Positions 46,902 through 57,543 of a DNA stretch of 64,000 nucleotides are shown here, piece after piece. Location: assembly GCF_026262505.1 (NCBI RefSeq), contig NC_067205.1:19093645-19157644 (forward strand), written 5' to 3'. The translations under genes and the position numbers were made by a program. The notes beneath the pieces are model-generated. The model was not told the origin of the DNA. It saw only the letters and a program-made list of their open reading frames with translations, and ran no database searches. This stretch comes from Trichomonas vaginalis G3 (taxonomy: Eukaryota > Parabasalia > Trichomonadida > Trichomonadidae). How positions within the stretch are numbered: the stretch's first letter is position 1; each line of letters starts with the position of its first letter.

Positions 46902-48159
46902 TTGTATCTGACACATTTGCATCAAAGAAAAAAAGTGCAAGTAATCCACCATATGAGCATACATTCGGTGGACAACCAAATTATACCATGTATATATGCA
47001 CTTATACTGAGTATATTGATATATAAGTTGTTTATGCAATCACAAAACCAGCGCTATTCATATCTTTGATATATATATATTCAAGAAACAACGATAGAAA
47101 CTTGGATACATATCTTAAAAAGGGGAATTACGAGATATTGTTTAATTGTGTTTGCATTTGTATATTATAATGCCTTTAATAAGCTATTATTGATATTTAG
47201 AGCAATATAGAGATTAGAATTAATAAAATTTTAAAATAAATAAATTAAATTATTATTATGAATATTTACCACCAAAATACGCGACACAACCATTTTTACC
47301 ATTCATAGAATCACTATTATTAATTATTTAGCTAATTAAAATTAATTGATTCTTGCCTTATGCGTTGGAATAACTCAATTAATGGTATACAAAAATGATG
47401 TTCATGAGCAAAGTTATATATCATTTTCTAAGGTAATATTATATTAAAATCTATTTAACTAAGATAATATTATATAACATATTTCCATTTATATTGCCAA
47501 TTAGTTTAAACATAAATAAATAAGAATTATTGGTTAGGAAAACGCAACTATTGATATCATGAAAAATAATTGAATTTGTGCTATAAATACACATTTTAAA
47601 GGGTGCATATACCAAATTTTACCTATAATTCTATAAAGAACATATAGGTCATATGCTATATTAATGCATGAGAAGATCAAATCATAAAGAACAACAAATT
47701 GATAAAATGCGATATTTATTTCAGAATAATAAAGCTATTTCTTGCTATGTGAAGAATTGTATTTGAATATATAGCTTATTTACAATATGTCCGCATAATT
47801 TTATAGGTTAAAAATATGTTTTGAAGATATTCATAATATATTATTTGTAAAAATATGTTATATATCCTTAATAACTATATGAAATATTTATATAAATATT
47901 GCTTATTTAAACCATATAAATAATTTAGTTAAAAAGCACACCAATCCTGAGATTCGCATTGTCGTCTAAAACCGCCAGACGACAATAATACAACCCCATA
48001 ATTTATTGCATTTAAGCTAAAAGATAAAATTTATGAAATTTGAAATTTTGAATTTCTTTCAGGTTAAAGTATAGAAGAAGGATAAAATACAATTTCTAGT
48101 TAAAGTATATATTATGATAATATTCAAACTTTTATTCTCAAATCATTTATTTGTTTTTT
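46902..48159. other. AT-rich gene-free region
   Basis: No gene seen. It contains a short hairpin at 47958-47986 (ATTGTCGTCT, nine-base loop, AGACGACAAT) that shares its core with the palindrome at 44371. Confidence 0.5.
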
Positions 48160-49767
48160 TTAGATCGGAATATCGCCAATAACATCGTCTATCTTAAGGA
48201 CCATCTTAGCAATCTGTGTAGCAAGACGGAACTGTGAGCACTTACCGCGCATTGTCTCAACGACCTTCTGAACCTTCATATCGTTAGTTCCAGCGAATAC
48301 GCAGTCAATGCCGAGAGAAGTTACACCAGTTTCGAGCTGTTGTCTCTTAACGTTCTCGACAGTTTCGATTGGGTTGAGGCCAGAGTTTCCTGCGAGTGCC
48401 TGTGGGATTCCCTCGAGTGCGTCTGCAAATGCCTTCATTGCGTATTGGTGAATTGTGTTGTTAGAGTTAGCAGCATTTCTAACAGCGATGGCAGCGGCGA
48501 TTTCTGATGAGCCACCACCGAAAACAATGCGGTTATCGCGGATAAGATTGCGAGCAACGCAAAGAGCATCGTGGAGGGAACGTTCTGCTTCATCGAGCAT
48601 CATCTTGTTACCGCCGCGGATAAGGAATGTAACGCATGGAACATCAGCGACACCTTCTATGAGAAGCATGTGCTCTAATGATGTTCCGAAGCTAAGTTCC
48701 TTGCATAATTTGGCTGTACCGAGTTTCTCTGGAGCGAGGTCCTCGAAACGCTGAACAATTCTAGCGCCTGTTGTAATAGCAAGTTTCTCAACATCGCCGC
48801 CAAGAACCCAGCGAACGGCTGGAAGATTATTCTGGAAAAGAAGATGATTTGCTTCATCATCGAAGCCCCACTGGCACATGACAACCCGAGCGCCAGCCTT
48901 CTTAAGGCGATCGATCTGATCAAGGAAGTACTGCTGTTCTGCCTTATGAAGTTCTTCATATTCTTCGGCTGACTTGATTGTAACTCCGTACTTTGTCTTT
49001 GGTTTCGGTGGTTCGAATGGGCATGTAAGGACTGCAACCTTGGCGTTCTCTACATCACGTGGCATCTGGGAATGAGACCATGTCTTGTCGATGACGAGAC
49101 CGTTGAGAAGCTGTGTGTCCTCGAGACGGCCACCGACCTTGCAGACTGTTTTGATACGCTCTAAGTTAACATCCTTGCGTTCAAGATCAGCAACACGAAG
49201 AACGGCATCTACGGCCATCTTGGCGAGCTGGTCACGGTAGCGGTTGACGATCTTTGAGTTGAGTGTTGTTGCGCAAACTTCATCAAGATTGTGGTGATTT
49301 TCTGGTGTGAAATCTAATGTCTCAGCAATCTCTTCGATACGCTTGACAGCAACGTCACAAGCGCGGTCGAAGCCTTCAGCAATACGAAGTGGATGAAGAC
49401 CACGATCAAGAAGGCCAAGAGCTGATTCTAATAAGCAACCAGTGAGAACAACGACAGATGTTGTACCATCACCGATTTCGTTATCCATGGACTTCGAAAG
49501 GTCGACAAGAAGCTTTGCAACTTGGTGCTCGACTTCCATATCTTCCATAATTGTTGCACCATCGTTTGTAACATTGATTTGACCATGTGGTGAGACAATC
49601 ATCTTATCTAAACCACGTGGGCCGAGTGATGTCTTGAGAACTGAAGTAATCGCTGTGGCTGCTTGGATATTGGCACGAAGAGCTTCAATTCCTTTTACGC
49701 GCTCCTTAGTACCCTGGTCGCGAATAACAATAAATGGGTTTCCACGTTCATCGAATGCGAGAGACAT
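48160..49767 (-). CDS. CCT5: T-complex protein 1 subunit epsilon (CCT5)
   Basis: 535 residues, full length. One of eight related subunits of the cytosolic TRiC/CCT ring that folds actin, tubulin and other proteins with ATP. It shows group II chaperonin motifs: TSLGPRGLDK (46-55), NDGATI (68-73), GDGTTS (99-104) and the GGG motif in IVFGGGSSE. The start LAFDERGNPFIVIRDQ and the block CPFEPPKPKTK, with CQWGFDDEANHLL, are typical of the epsilon subunit. The ATG is the first in frame and its context resembles other CCT epsilon N-termini. No initiator was found close upstream. Base composition is richer in G and C than the neighbours, as expected of a highly expressed gene. Confidence 0.95.
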   Translation of the reverse strand: MSLAFDERGNPFIVIRDQGTKERVKGIEALRANIQAATAITSVLKTSLGPRGLDKMIVSPHGQINVTNDGATIMEDMEVEHQVAKLLVDLSKSMDNEIGDGTTSVVVLTGCLLESALGLLDRGLHPLRIAEGFDRACDVAVKRIEEIAETLDFTPENHHNLDEVCATTLNSKIVNRYRDQLAKMAVDAVLRVADLERKDVNLERIKTVCKVGGRLEDTQLLNGLVIDKTWSHSQMPRDVENAKVAVLTCPFEPPKPKTKYGVTIKSAEEYEELHKAEQQYFLDQIDRLKKAGARVVMCQWGFDDEANHLLFQNNLPAVRWVLGGDVEKLAITTGARIVQRFEDLAPEKLGTAKLCKELSFGTSLEHMLLIEGVADVPCVTFLIRGGNKMMLDEAERSLHDALCVARNLIRDNRIVFGGGSSEIAAAIAVRNAANSNNTIHQYAMKAFADALEGIPQALAGNSGLNPIETVENVKRQQLETGVTSLGIDCVFAGTNDMKVQKVVETMRGKCSQFRLATQIAKMVLKIDDVIGDIPI

Positions 49768-50496
49768 TCTTTTCTGTCTATTAAAATCTAAAAAAAACTG
49801 TTTTTCCGCCTGGCTATTTATAAAATCACTTTTCCTTTTTTTGCATTTCGAATCGGTTATTAGAATTGTCCATATAGTAAGGAAGCATATAAGCAGGCAT
49901 AAGAGTTTGAGATGATATTGCGAACGTTTTCAATTAAGATAGCCACACGATTTATAACTTCTAACTATTACAAATAGTTTTTGATAGACTTAATATTTCT
50001 AAATCTAAATAAGTATATGGCCAATTATCAATTTTATTCAATAATATTTTGTAATTAATAATTAAATCTATAAATATACATATAACATTTACTATACATT
50101 TGAAATATCCGTATTTAACAAATCAGTTTTGAAATACTTTGTTGGTCATATTCTTTATTAACAATTTCAGGTCCTGTAATTCTTTTTCCAGTTATCCTCT
50201 CTTGATATTTGATTCATAACAAGCTTTAAGTGCATCAATATAAGATAGATATTTAACGCTCTCGATGAAAGTTGATTATCTTCATAAATCAACTAGAAGA
50301 CGTGTATATATAGCATGAAGCAAGTCTATGATTGCGACCTTCATTGTTTAAAGGTTTATTTCTTTTAAATTTTATTGGCATTTTTGTGGATCTGCAAATA
50401 TATCTTAAAAATTTAATTTTATTCTGAATTAGACATGATTTCCAAATTACCCTTTTGACAGTTCTTTTCAGTAAATAAAATTTTCTTGTAAAAATC
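49768..50496. other. Divergent intergenic region CCT5 / DHHC-like gene
   Basis: About 730 AT-rich bases holding the promoters of two divergent genes. No consensus initiator within the last 60 bases before either ATG, so these starts may use another core element. Confidence 0.4.
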
Positions 50497-51495
50497 ATGA
50501 TTGACAACAGACCATTAATTCAGAATGCACAGCTTTTACCACAAGATGTGGAATACGCAGGAAACGTTAGAACAGATTGGATCGATAGAAGTTTTTGTTG
50601 TTGCCGCGTTGCGTACTTTCCAGTTGGTAAATTCTCAATTTGCGAACATTGGAGAGTAAGCTTAAAAATACCATCTCTAGTATTACTTTTACTTACTTCA
50701 TCATTTGTTTTATTCATTCTCGATACTGCTCCGATATTAAAATCTGCCCATCAATTCCCTAACAAATATTGGAACTACGGCGTCTATTCCGCCCTTTCAG
50801 TAACATTCTTATTCGTTATTATATCTTATTTTTCGATTATTATCTATGGTCCAGGCTATTTGCCATATAATTGGTGCATAACACGCCAAGATGAATATGA
50901 TTGGGAGACAATGATGTCTTCCATTGCCGTTTACCAAGAACAAGTAGAGTTCGGTAAGACTCATGAAAGACCTGCCAGAGCTTCATTTAGTGTTGATGCA
51001 AGGAGATATGTTTTACGTGCAGATCATTTTTGTTATTGGACACAGTCATGGATTGGATTGAAGAACCATCGCTTTTTCCTTCTTTTAACAGGCTGGGCTT
51101 CATTATATTGTTTAGAGCTTATAGGATTCAAGTATTTCTGGATAAAAGACATCATTACTACAGCTATCAAGCAAAAGAAATTCGATTTCTTATCGATACC
51201 AGGTTTCATCTTTCTTTTATTCGCAATTATATTGTTTGTGTTTGCTTTCAGACTCTTCATTGTCGCAATGAACAACTTGGCTCATAATCTAACATTAATA
51301 GAAAGATGGAAGAAAAAAGAATCACCTACACCTGGCAGATCTGCTTGTAAAAACTTTGAATCAGTCTGCGGTTCAAAATCGTGTTGCATCTGTTGGTTCC
51401 TTCCATTCATTTCGCTTAAACAAATGCCAGAATCTAGTTTTGACGATGACGGCCGTTCAGTTTGCTCTGAATCTCTGCTTACACAGAACCAATAG
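50497..51495 (+). CDS. Degenerate DHHC-type membrane protein (DHFC motif)
   Basis: 332 residues with four membrane helices (about 58-76, 92-116, 193-211, 231-257), the plan of DHHC palmitoyltransferases. Between helices 2 and 3 lies RRYVLRADHFCYWTQSWIG, which aligns with the family core R-x-x-x-x-x-DHHC-P-W-x-x-N-x-I-G. Here the motif is DHFC (176-179), the proline is Y, and none of the zinc-binding cysteines upstream remains. NLTLIE (264-269) sits where TTxE is expected. The catalytic cysteine is present, so activity is possible but not assured. Cysteine clusters at both ends (CCCR 34-37; SKSCCICW) may themselves be acylated. Confidence 0.7.
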   Translation: MIDNRPLIQNAQLLPQDVEYAGNVRTDWIDRSFCCCRVAYFPVGKFSICEHWRVSLKIPSLVLLLLTSSFVLFILDTAPILKSAHQFPNKYWNYGVYSALSVTFLFVIISYFSIIIYGPGYLPYNWCITRQDEYDWETMMSSIAVYQEQVEFGKTHERPARASFSVDARRYVLRADHFCYWTQSWIGLKNHRFFLLLTGWASLYCLELIGFKYFWIKDIITTAIKQKKFDFLSIPGFIFLLFAIILFVFAFRLFIVAMNNLAHNLTLIERWKKKESPTPGRSACKNFESVCGSKSCCICWFLPFISLKQMPESSFDDDGRSVCSESLLTQNQ

Positions 51496-51685
51496 ATTTG
51501 TTATTGTATAATATTTATAAATTTGTATGTTTCGATGCTTTGTAAAGATATTTATTATGTTATATTTTTTTTCATCATCATATGACTAAGGAAATAAAGG
51601 TATTTAAATACAGAATCAGCAAATATTTCATTTAATCAATAGCCTAAGCATCGAGTAATAAAATCAGAAATAAACACTATGAAAA

Positions 51686-52987
51686 TTATTCTTTCTTCTT
51701 TGCTACTTTTGTGATAAGCTTGATAAGCCAATGTGTAGCCAAGCCGGCACCAACGCCAATTGCAACCATTGTTCCAATGAATTTCCAATCTGTTGGCTTA
51801 GGTTCACCGTAGTTATGAGCTTGAGCAATATCGAGGAGTTGCCTTTGTTCATCAACATCAAAGTGCGAACCTTGACTAATTTCTTTTCTTGGAGAATTAG
51901 ATATTCTTTCATGCTCAAAGGCACCACCAATAGCGGTATTGACCTTCTCCTTAACAGGTTCTTTTGGCATTACCTCTGTAAACATTGAACTACTGACAAC
52001 TTTTTGGATTGGCTGTCGTTCAATTTCGTGAGCAATAATATCATTACTAATTTCAGGTGCGACCTTGGCAACTGGAGAAATCTCGAGTGTTTCTGTTGAC
52101 CTTTGAAGATTAGCCTTCTTCGGCGAAAGTTGAACTGATAAGTCAACATTAGTTGGAAGATTTTGGTATGACCTACGCATCATATCAGCTGCAACACGAT
52201 CAACTTCTGTTCCAATGCCATTTTCGAGCATGTATGCGAGCTTTACCATAGCTTCGCGATAATTCTTATGATTAAGTTCATTGAACCGCTGATATGCTAC
52301 TTCTGGCTTTCCAAGCTTATCCATATAGAGGCAGGCAAGCTCATATTTAGCATCCAAATTCCTATCTTCAATCTGAAGGAGAATATTTTCAGCTTCCTCT
52401 GATCTCTCGTGCTTTAAGAGAAGTCTAGCATAGTCCAATCCGACAGTAGCATCTGATGTCTTCTTGAAAACGCTTCCATAAAGTTCGAGACTTTTATCTA
52501 TGTTTGTGACCGTGTATGGGTTCTCAGGATTGCACAAAACGGAAGCTTGATATAGTATAGCTGGTATATAACCCATTTCGACTGCTTTTTCTAGCATTTC
52601 ATAAGCTTTGGCAAAGTTTGATTGTGCATCTTCGAGAAGGCAAAGTAAGAAAGCGGATTTTCCATCAATGTCACCATCAAGGTCTGAGTTAATAACAACA
52701 GGCCAAGGGTCGTAGTGTTGCTTATTGATCTTTAATATCAATGATCGGCCAACTACAGAGTGCTCGATTACTGAATCGTCTGCATCATATAAGTGGCCTT
52801 GTAAGAGTACATCTTTATTCCTCCTCTTTACTATAATATTATGCTTGTTTGAGTCATACATTATTGTAAATTGGTCAACATGAACAGGATCAATGAAATT
52901 AAAGGTCAGAGTTACTTGCTTATCAGTCTGAGTTACCTGATAACCATATTTGAAACCATTGTCAAGCACGGAATGCTCAATATCCAT
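51686..52987 (-). CDS. CS-domain / Sel1-like repeat tail-anchored protein
   Basis: 433 residues. The first ~95 residues (GYQVTQTDKQVTLTFNF... to WPVVI) look like a CS (p23/NudC-type) beta-sandwich. Residues ~105-275 are short helical pairs of Sel1/TPR type (AYEMLEKAVEMGYIPAILY, MVKLAYMLENGIGTEVD). A disordered S/P/K-rich linker follows. One helix near the C-terminus (FIGTMVAIGVGAGLATHWLI) ends in the basic tail KLITKVAKKKE. That is the form of a tail-anchored protein; a basic tail often targets the outer membrane of mitochondrion-related organelles. A hydrogenosomal site is inference. Confidence 0.65.
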   Translation of the reverse strand: MDIEHSVLDNGFKYGYQVTQTDKQVTLTFNFIDPVHVDQFTIMYDSNKHNIIVKRRNKDVLLQGHLYDADDSVIEHSVVGRSLILKINKQHYDPWPVVINSDLDGDIDGKSAFLLCLLEDAQSNFAKAYEMLEKAVEMGYIPAILYQASVLCNPENPYTVTNIDKSLELYGSVFKKTSDATVGLDYARLLLKHERSEEAENILLQIEDRNLDAKYELACLYMDKLGKPEVAYQRFNELNHKNYREAMVKLAYMLENGIGTEVDRVAADMMRRSYQNLPTNVDLSVQLSPKKANLQRSTETLEISPVAKVAPEISNDIIAHEIERQPIQKVVSSSMFTEVMPKEPVKEKVNTAIGGAFEHERISNSPRKEISQGSHFDVDEQRQLLDIAQAHNYGEPKPTDWKFIGTMVAIGVGAGLATHWLIKLITKVAKKKE

Positions 52988-53136
52988 CGTTTTATAAAAG
53001 TACGTTTAGAATTTTATGAAAAATAATGAGTATAGCCTAATTCCCTTTTATTATTACACCGAGTCGGATTATAAAGTTGTTTGTCACAGCATTCAACATG
53101 TTTTATTTTAACTCTGGTACCATATATGCAAAAAAT

Positions 53137-53739
53137 TTAAATAAGTTCGCAGCAGCCACCACCTGTCTTTTCTTTAGTCTGGGTCTGCTGAGCTGGGGGT
53201 TCGAGAGCGTACTTGACGGCTTCATCGAAAACTTCAGTGAGGTTGTATGATTTAAGGGCAGAGCATTCTATGTAGGAGCAGGCATTGATCTTCTTTGCCA
53301 TTTCCTCACCCTTAGCGCGTGGGATTGGCTCGTAACCCTTAGCGCGGAGTTCATCTGCGCGCTGATCGAATTCATCACGAAGATCGGACTTAAGACCGAC
53401 AAGGATGTATGGCTTGTCTGGGCAGTATTCCTTGATTTCTTTGATCCACATGGTCTCGATGTTCTCGAGAGAAGCTGGATAAACTAAAGAGAAACAGAGG
53501 AGGAAAACATCTGTTTGAGGGTAAGAAAGTGGGCGAAGCTTCTTGTAGTCTTCCTGGCCAGCTGTATCCCAAAGCTGGAGGTTGACTGGAGGATGTCCTT
53601 CAGCCATAACGTTTGCAGAGTAGTTATCGAAAACTGTTGGGATATATTCACCCGGGAAAGCATTTGTAGTGAATGAGATAAGAAGGCAAGTCTTACCGAC
53701 TGCACCATCACCGACAACAACGCATTTGATATGCTTCAT
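53137..53739 (-). CDS. Rac-type Rho family GTPase
   Basis: 200 residues. A small GTPase that would control actin remodelling at the membrane. It shows the P-loop GDGAVGKT (10-17), switch I with T35 in [10 protein letters not shown], switch II DTAGQE (58-63), LKSD in place of TKxD for guanine, and ECSAL as the fifth motif. [19 protein letters not shown] follows Rac/Cdc42 closely. The Rho insert region is present, and there is a C-terminal CELI prenylation box after a GGGC. An initiator TCATTTC has its A at 53749, ten bases before ATG. It could be a target of DOCK-type factors like those in this window (inference). Confidence 0.93.
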   Translation of the reverse strand: MKHIKCVVVGDGAVGKTCLLISFTTNAFPGEYIPTVFDNYSANVMAEGHPPVNLQLWDTAGQEDYKKLRPLSYPQTDVFLLCFSLVYPASLENIETMWIKEIKEYCPDKPYILVGLKSDLRDEFDQRADELRAKGYEPIPRAKGEEMAKKINACSYIECSALKSYNLTEVFDEAVKYALEPPAQQTQTKEKTGGGCCELI

Positions 53740-53744
53740 CTAGC

Positions 53745-53751
53745 GAAATGA
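53745..53751 (-). promoter_or_regulatory. Initiator of the Rac gene
   Basis: Minus-strand TCATTTCGCTAG directly before ATG. The A at 53749 gives a ten-base leader, typical of trichomonads. Confidence 0.55.
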
Positions 53752-54837
53752 AAGCGGTCGCTCAAAATTCAGAAAAAGAAGGTTACTCTCTGAAAAAGTA
53801 AAATTCATAGGACTTTTTATAATTCAAACTTTTAAATGATAATGTTGTATACCAGTCTTAATACTTCATGAATATCAACAAATTCACTTTTTTTAAAATT
53901 TGCATGATGAAAATCCAACTCTTTTATCGGATATTACTTAATCATATACAATTCTAAACCAATACAATGTCAACAAGAATTTTCTTTTTTTCTCGATTTT
54001 TCAAAAAAGCTTTTTCAAACAACGTCAAATTTTTGGACAGAGACAGTTTCCAAAAAAGTGCCAACACTCAAAGTCTTTTGGATAATCAAAAAGTAAATTG
54101 AAAACATTAAAGGACATGAGTTTGGTATGCAGACATGATCAGAAATATATTCACCTCCAATAAAATAAACCTATTTTTAGTGTCTCCCCTTCAAAGTTGC
54201 CACTATATTTAGTCATTTTCTTCGAATAAGCAAAATAACATTTACGAAATGAATTTAATTAAAAACACTGGATAACACATTACACTTCCTCTGAAAGCAA
54301 CTCTGTTTTATCACATCTTTTACTGTATATATATTTCCTTGTACTGTAAAAAATTAAAATTAAATATCTATAACACTAGGCTAACAATATAGTATAATAA
54401 GAGCCAAAACTCTCTTTCTTTTTCTGACCGTTAAAAAATTTGTCGTATCGATTTTTCAACTTAAAACTAATATAGTTAGTACCCTGCCTTATGAAATTAT
54501 ATATTTTCCTCACCGTATCCTCAAAAAGCATAACTTTTTAAATTTTTCAAAATAAATATAGTTTTAACTCCATTTTTAATGAATTAAACTGCCAATTGGA
54601 TCATTTCCCCTACTAAGATCTATTTTAAACTATAAAACTCATTAATCCTAAATCTAGATTTAAAATTTTGAGTTGAGGTGATCTGAAAATTTGAAAACAT
54701 TACAAATTATCAATTCAAAATATTTTGTCTTATTTTTATTCCGTTATTTAAAATGGAGGAAAACAAATTTTTATAAAAAAAAATTCTAAACAATATTTTT
54801 TGACATTAATGTTTTTACTTTTGTCAGTGTCTAACTA
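53752..54837. other. AT-rich intergenic region
   Basis: About 1.1 kb without a credible gene. If the BspA-like genes have a first exon, it would lie here. A GTATGC at 54122 follows a short ATG frame but in the wrong phase for that exon. Confidence 0.4.
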
Positions 54838-57345
54838 GTGTTTTTATTCTTTTTACAGTATGAGGATACAACAAATGGTGTTGAATATGACTCCGAGTCA
54901 AGAAAGGTCATTATCAGTACTCCATCAAATCTTAAAAATCTCGTTATACCTTCAAGTGTTGAAATCATTCGTGGTGGTGATAGCACCTATAAAAGTTCTT
55001 TCAGTGGCTGCCGTTCATCCATTATTTCAATATCATTTGAAGATAATTCTAAAGTATACGAGATCGATGAATGGGTTTTCTCATATAGTTCTCTTCAAAC
55101 CATTGACATGCACACATGTAATAACCTTCCGTACTTAAATAGTTCTCTTTTTTCCAACTCTCGAAAACTTAATAATATTAATTTTCCACCAAATATCAAA
55201 GAACTACGACATGGTTGTTTCTATAATACAGAATTACTGAAATCAGTTGTATTTCCCGATTCCTTAGAAACAATTTATGAATGGTCTGATACTCATATTC
55301 GAGTTTTTAATAATTATCTTGAATCAGTGACAATAACATCAAATTCTAATCTTACAAAAATATACGATGATGTATTTTTTAATACAAAATTAAAATATTT
55401 TTTTATTCCTCAAAAAGTCCAATTAATTGTACCTTCAGCCTTTTCTGGTGTTCCAATTGAGAGATTTGACGTTAATTCTAGAAATCCAAATTTTAGATCA
55501 GAAGGTAAAGTTATTTACGCTGGAAGTAACAACAACACACTACATTTGGTCTCCTCCATAATGTCAGGATCATACACTATTCCATCATTTGTAATCCATA
55601 TCAATAATAACTGCTTTAGAAGCACGCAAGTTTCCAAAATAATTGTCCATCCAAATATAGAAACAATTGGAGCACTTGCTTTTGTGTCAACACGAATCAC
55701 ATCATTTGAGTATAATTCAAAGATAACACGTATTGAAGAACGAACTTTTGCTAGTTGTCGTCTGCTAGAAAATGTCACAGTTAATGATTTGATAACATAT
55801 ATTGGGAATCAAGCTTTTTCTGATTGCATATCGTTGAAAGATATCAAACTTCCTCCCAGTCTAACAACAATTGGAGCATCAGCTTTTTCTAACTGCCAAC
55901 AGTTAAATGACATGATATTGCCCTCAGGTGTGACAACAATGGGAAGTTCAATATTCAAAGGTGTTCGATCAACATTTGTTCTGGATTGTTCTAAGAATAA
56001 TAACTTTTTCATGGATAATGGCTTGTTTTATGTAAGTGGCAAGCAAATATTATTGGAGTACTTCGAAAATGTACAAACATCAGTAACTATACCTTCTGAA
56101 TGTACTACTGTTTCCGATTCAGTTTTTAAATCTTCATCTATCCAAAACATCCAATTTTCAGGTAGTTCTGAGATGACAATTGGAAAAGAAGTTTTCTTAG
56201 AATCCTCAGTTCGAACAGTTTCATTTCCAGCATCATTGAAGTCCCTCGGAACAGGATGCTTCAAGAACTGCTTAGAGTTGACTACAATCACATTCACTGG
56301 CACAATGATCACTGAGATTCCAGTTGAATGCTTTTGGAACTGCCCAAAACTCAAAACGATAACTTTGCCAACATCAATTCAAATAATCAACAAGTATGCA
56401 TTTTATGGATGCACATCAATTAGTGACATAGGACTAGACAAGACAAATCTTAAACAGATCCTCGAAGAAACATTTAAAGGTTCAAGTTTAAGTATTGCAA
56501 TCCTTCCATCATCAACAACATTCCTTGATAGTCAATGTTTCTTCAACACTAAAGTCACCAAGTTTTCAGCACCTTGTGATATTCCGAAAAGTTGTTTCCT
56601 ATCATCAGAATCAATTGAGTCAGTTGATATTAGACAAGGATGTGTTACTATCAATGATAATGCATTCGACAGTTGTACATCTCTCGTCTCAGTCAACATA
56701 TCTAGCAGTGTTAGAACTATTCGATATGGTGCATTCGCTAACTGTGTCAGTCTTCGAAACTTCTTCATCGGCAGAAATGGATCTCTCGAAACTGTTCAAG
56801 GCGGAAGTTTCAGCAACTGTCCAGACCTCCATAACATCACACTCGATCCAGGTGAAGGTCACTTCCGATTCTCTAGTGGTGCACTTACAGACTGGTATGA
56901 GACAAAGATCATCTTCTTCCTTCCAAGCTCTAACATCAACACATTCATCATTCCTATCAGCATGCGCACAATCGGCAGCTATGCATTCATGGGTGCGACA
57001 AAGCTTACACGTGTCTTGTTCAACGGCAACCAGATCGAAGAGATCGGTTATCAATCATTCAAAGGCTGCATCAACCTGGAATTCCTCTTCTTCAACTCAC
57101 CAAGTCTTCGAAGCATCAATTCTAACTCATTCGAAGACTGTCCATCACTTCACAAATGCGGTACTATCTCATGCCCAACATCAGTCAAAAACATATTCCT
57201 TCAAAACTCATTCAGCGAGAAGAGTTTCTCGGTCACATGTCCTGTCAACAAAGTCTGCTCAATCCAATGTCGTCCAATGAATTTCTTATCATTTTCTGTT
57301 TTTATTTTCATGTACTTACACCAAACTATTCTAACTCCATTTTAA
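54838..57345 (+). CDS. BspA-like leucine-rich-repeat surface protein 1
   Basis: About 835 residues of BspA/TpLRR-type repeats, each near 23 residues with the pattern I-x-x-I-x-L-P-x-S-L-x-x-I-G-x-x-A-F-x-x-C (for example IKLPPSLTTIGASAF). In trichomonads such proteins are displayed on the surface and are thought to mediate adhesion. It ends with cysteines (CPVNKVCSIQC) and a hydrophobic tail, a possible lipid-anchor signal. The frame opens at GTG with FLFFLQYEDTTNGVEYD and no ATG; the first in-frame ATG is about 95 codons in. The bases before it (CTAACTAG, 54831-54838) look like a trichomonad branch point and 3' splice site. A first exon is therefore likely. Confidence 0.85.
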   Translation: MFLFFLQYEDTTNGVEYDSESRKVIISTPSNLKNLVIPSSVEIIRGGDSTYKSSFSGCRSSIISISFEDNSKVYEIDEWVFSYSSLQTIDMHTCNNLPYLNSSLFSNSRKLNNINFPPNIKELRHGCFYNTELLKSVVFPDSLETIYEWSDTHIRVFNNYLESVTITSNSNLTKIYDDVFFNTKLKYFFIPQKVQLIVPSAFSGVPIERFDVNSRNPNFRSEGKVIYAGSNNNTLHLVSSIMSGSYTIPSFVIHINNNCFRSTQVSKIIVHPNIETIGALAFVSTRITSFEYNSKITRIEERTFASCRLLENVTVNDLITYIGNQAFSDCISLKDIKLPPSLTTIGASAFSNCQQLNDMILPSGVTTMGSSIFKGVRSTFVLDCSKNNNFFMDNGLFYVSGKQILLEYFENVQTSVTIPSECTTVSDSVFKSSSIQNIQFSGSSEMTIGKEVFLESSVRTVSFPASLKSLGTGCFKNCLELTTITFTGTMITEIPVECFWNCPKLKTITLPTSIQIINKYAFYGCTSISDIGLDKTNLKQILEETFKGSSLSIAILPSSTTFLDSQCFFNTKVTKFSAPCDIPKSCFLSSESIESVDIRQGCVTINDNAFDSCTSLVSVNISSSVRTIRYGAFANCVSLRNFFIGRNGSLETVQGGSFSNCPDLHNITLDPGEGHFRFSSGALTDWYETKIIFFLPSSNINTFIIPISMRTIGSYAFMGATKLTRVLFNGNQIEEIGYQSFKGCINLEFLFFNSPSLRSINSNSFEDCPSLHKCGTISCPTSVKNIFLQNSFSEKSFSVTCPVNKVCSIQCRPMNFLSFSVFIFMYLHQTILTPF

Positions 57346-57543
57346 AAGATTTAGTTTACAATTATATAAATTAAAAGAATGCTATATTCGATTAATAATT
57401 TTGCAACTTCACCATGTTGCATATTATTTAATATATCTTTATCTCTGCTTGATATTTTTTGCTAATTTATAAGCCCGTAAAAAGTGTCAAAACATTCGAT
57501 TTTTTTTGACAATTTTGAATGGACCATTATAAGCACTTAAATA
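57346..57543. other. Short spacer between BspA-like genes 1 and 2
   Basis: About 200 AT-rich bases. Ends in CACTTAAATAG just before the next gene. Confidence 0.4.

Noticed and set aside
46823-47039. Frames on both strands
   Set aside because: They are by-products of a hairpin.
48455-49915. Plus-strand frames opposite CCT5 and its leader
   Set aside because: Shadows of a strongly conserved gene on the other strand.
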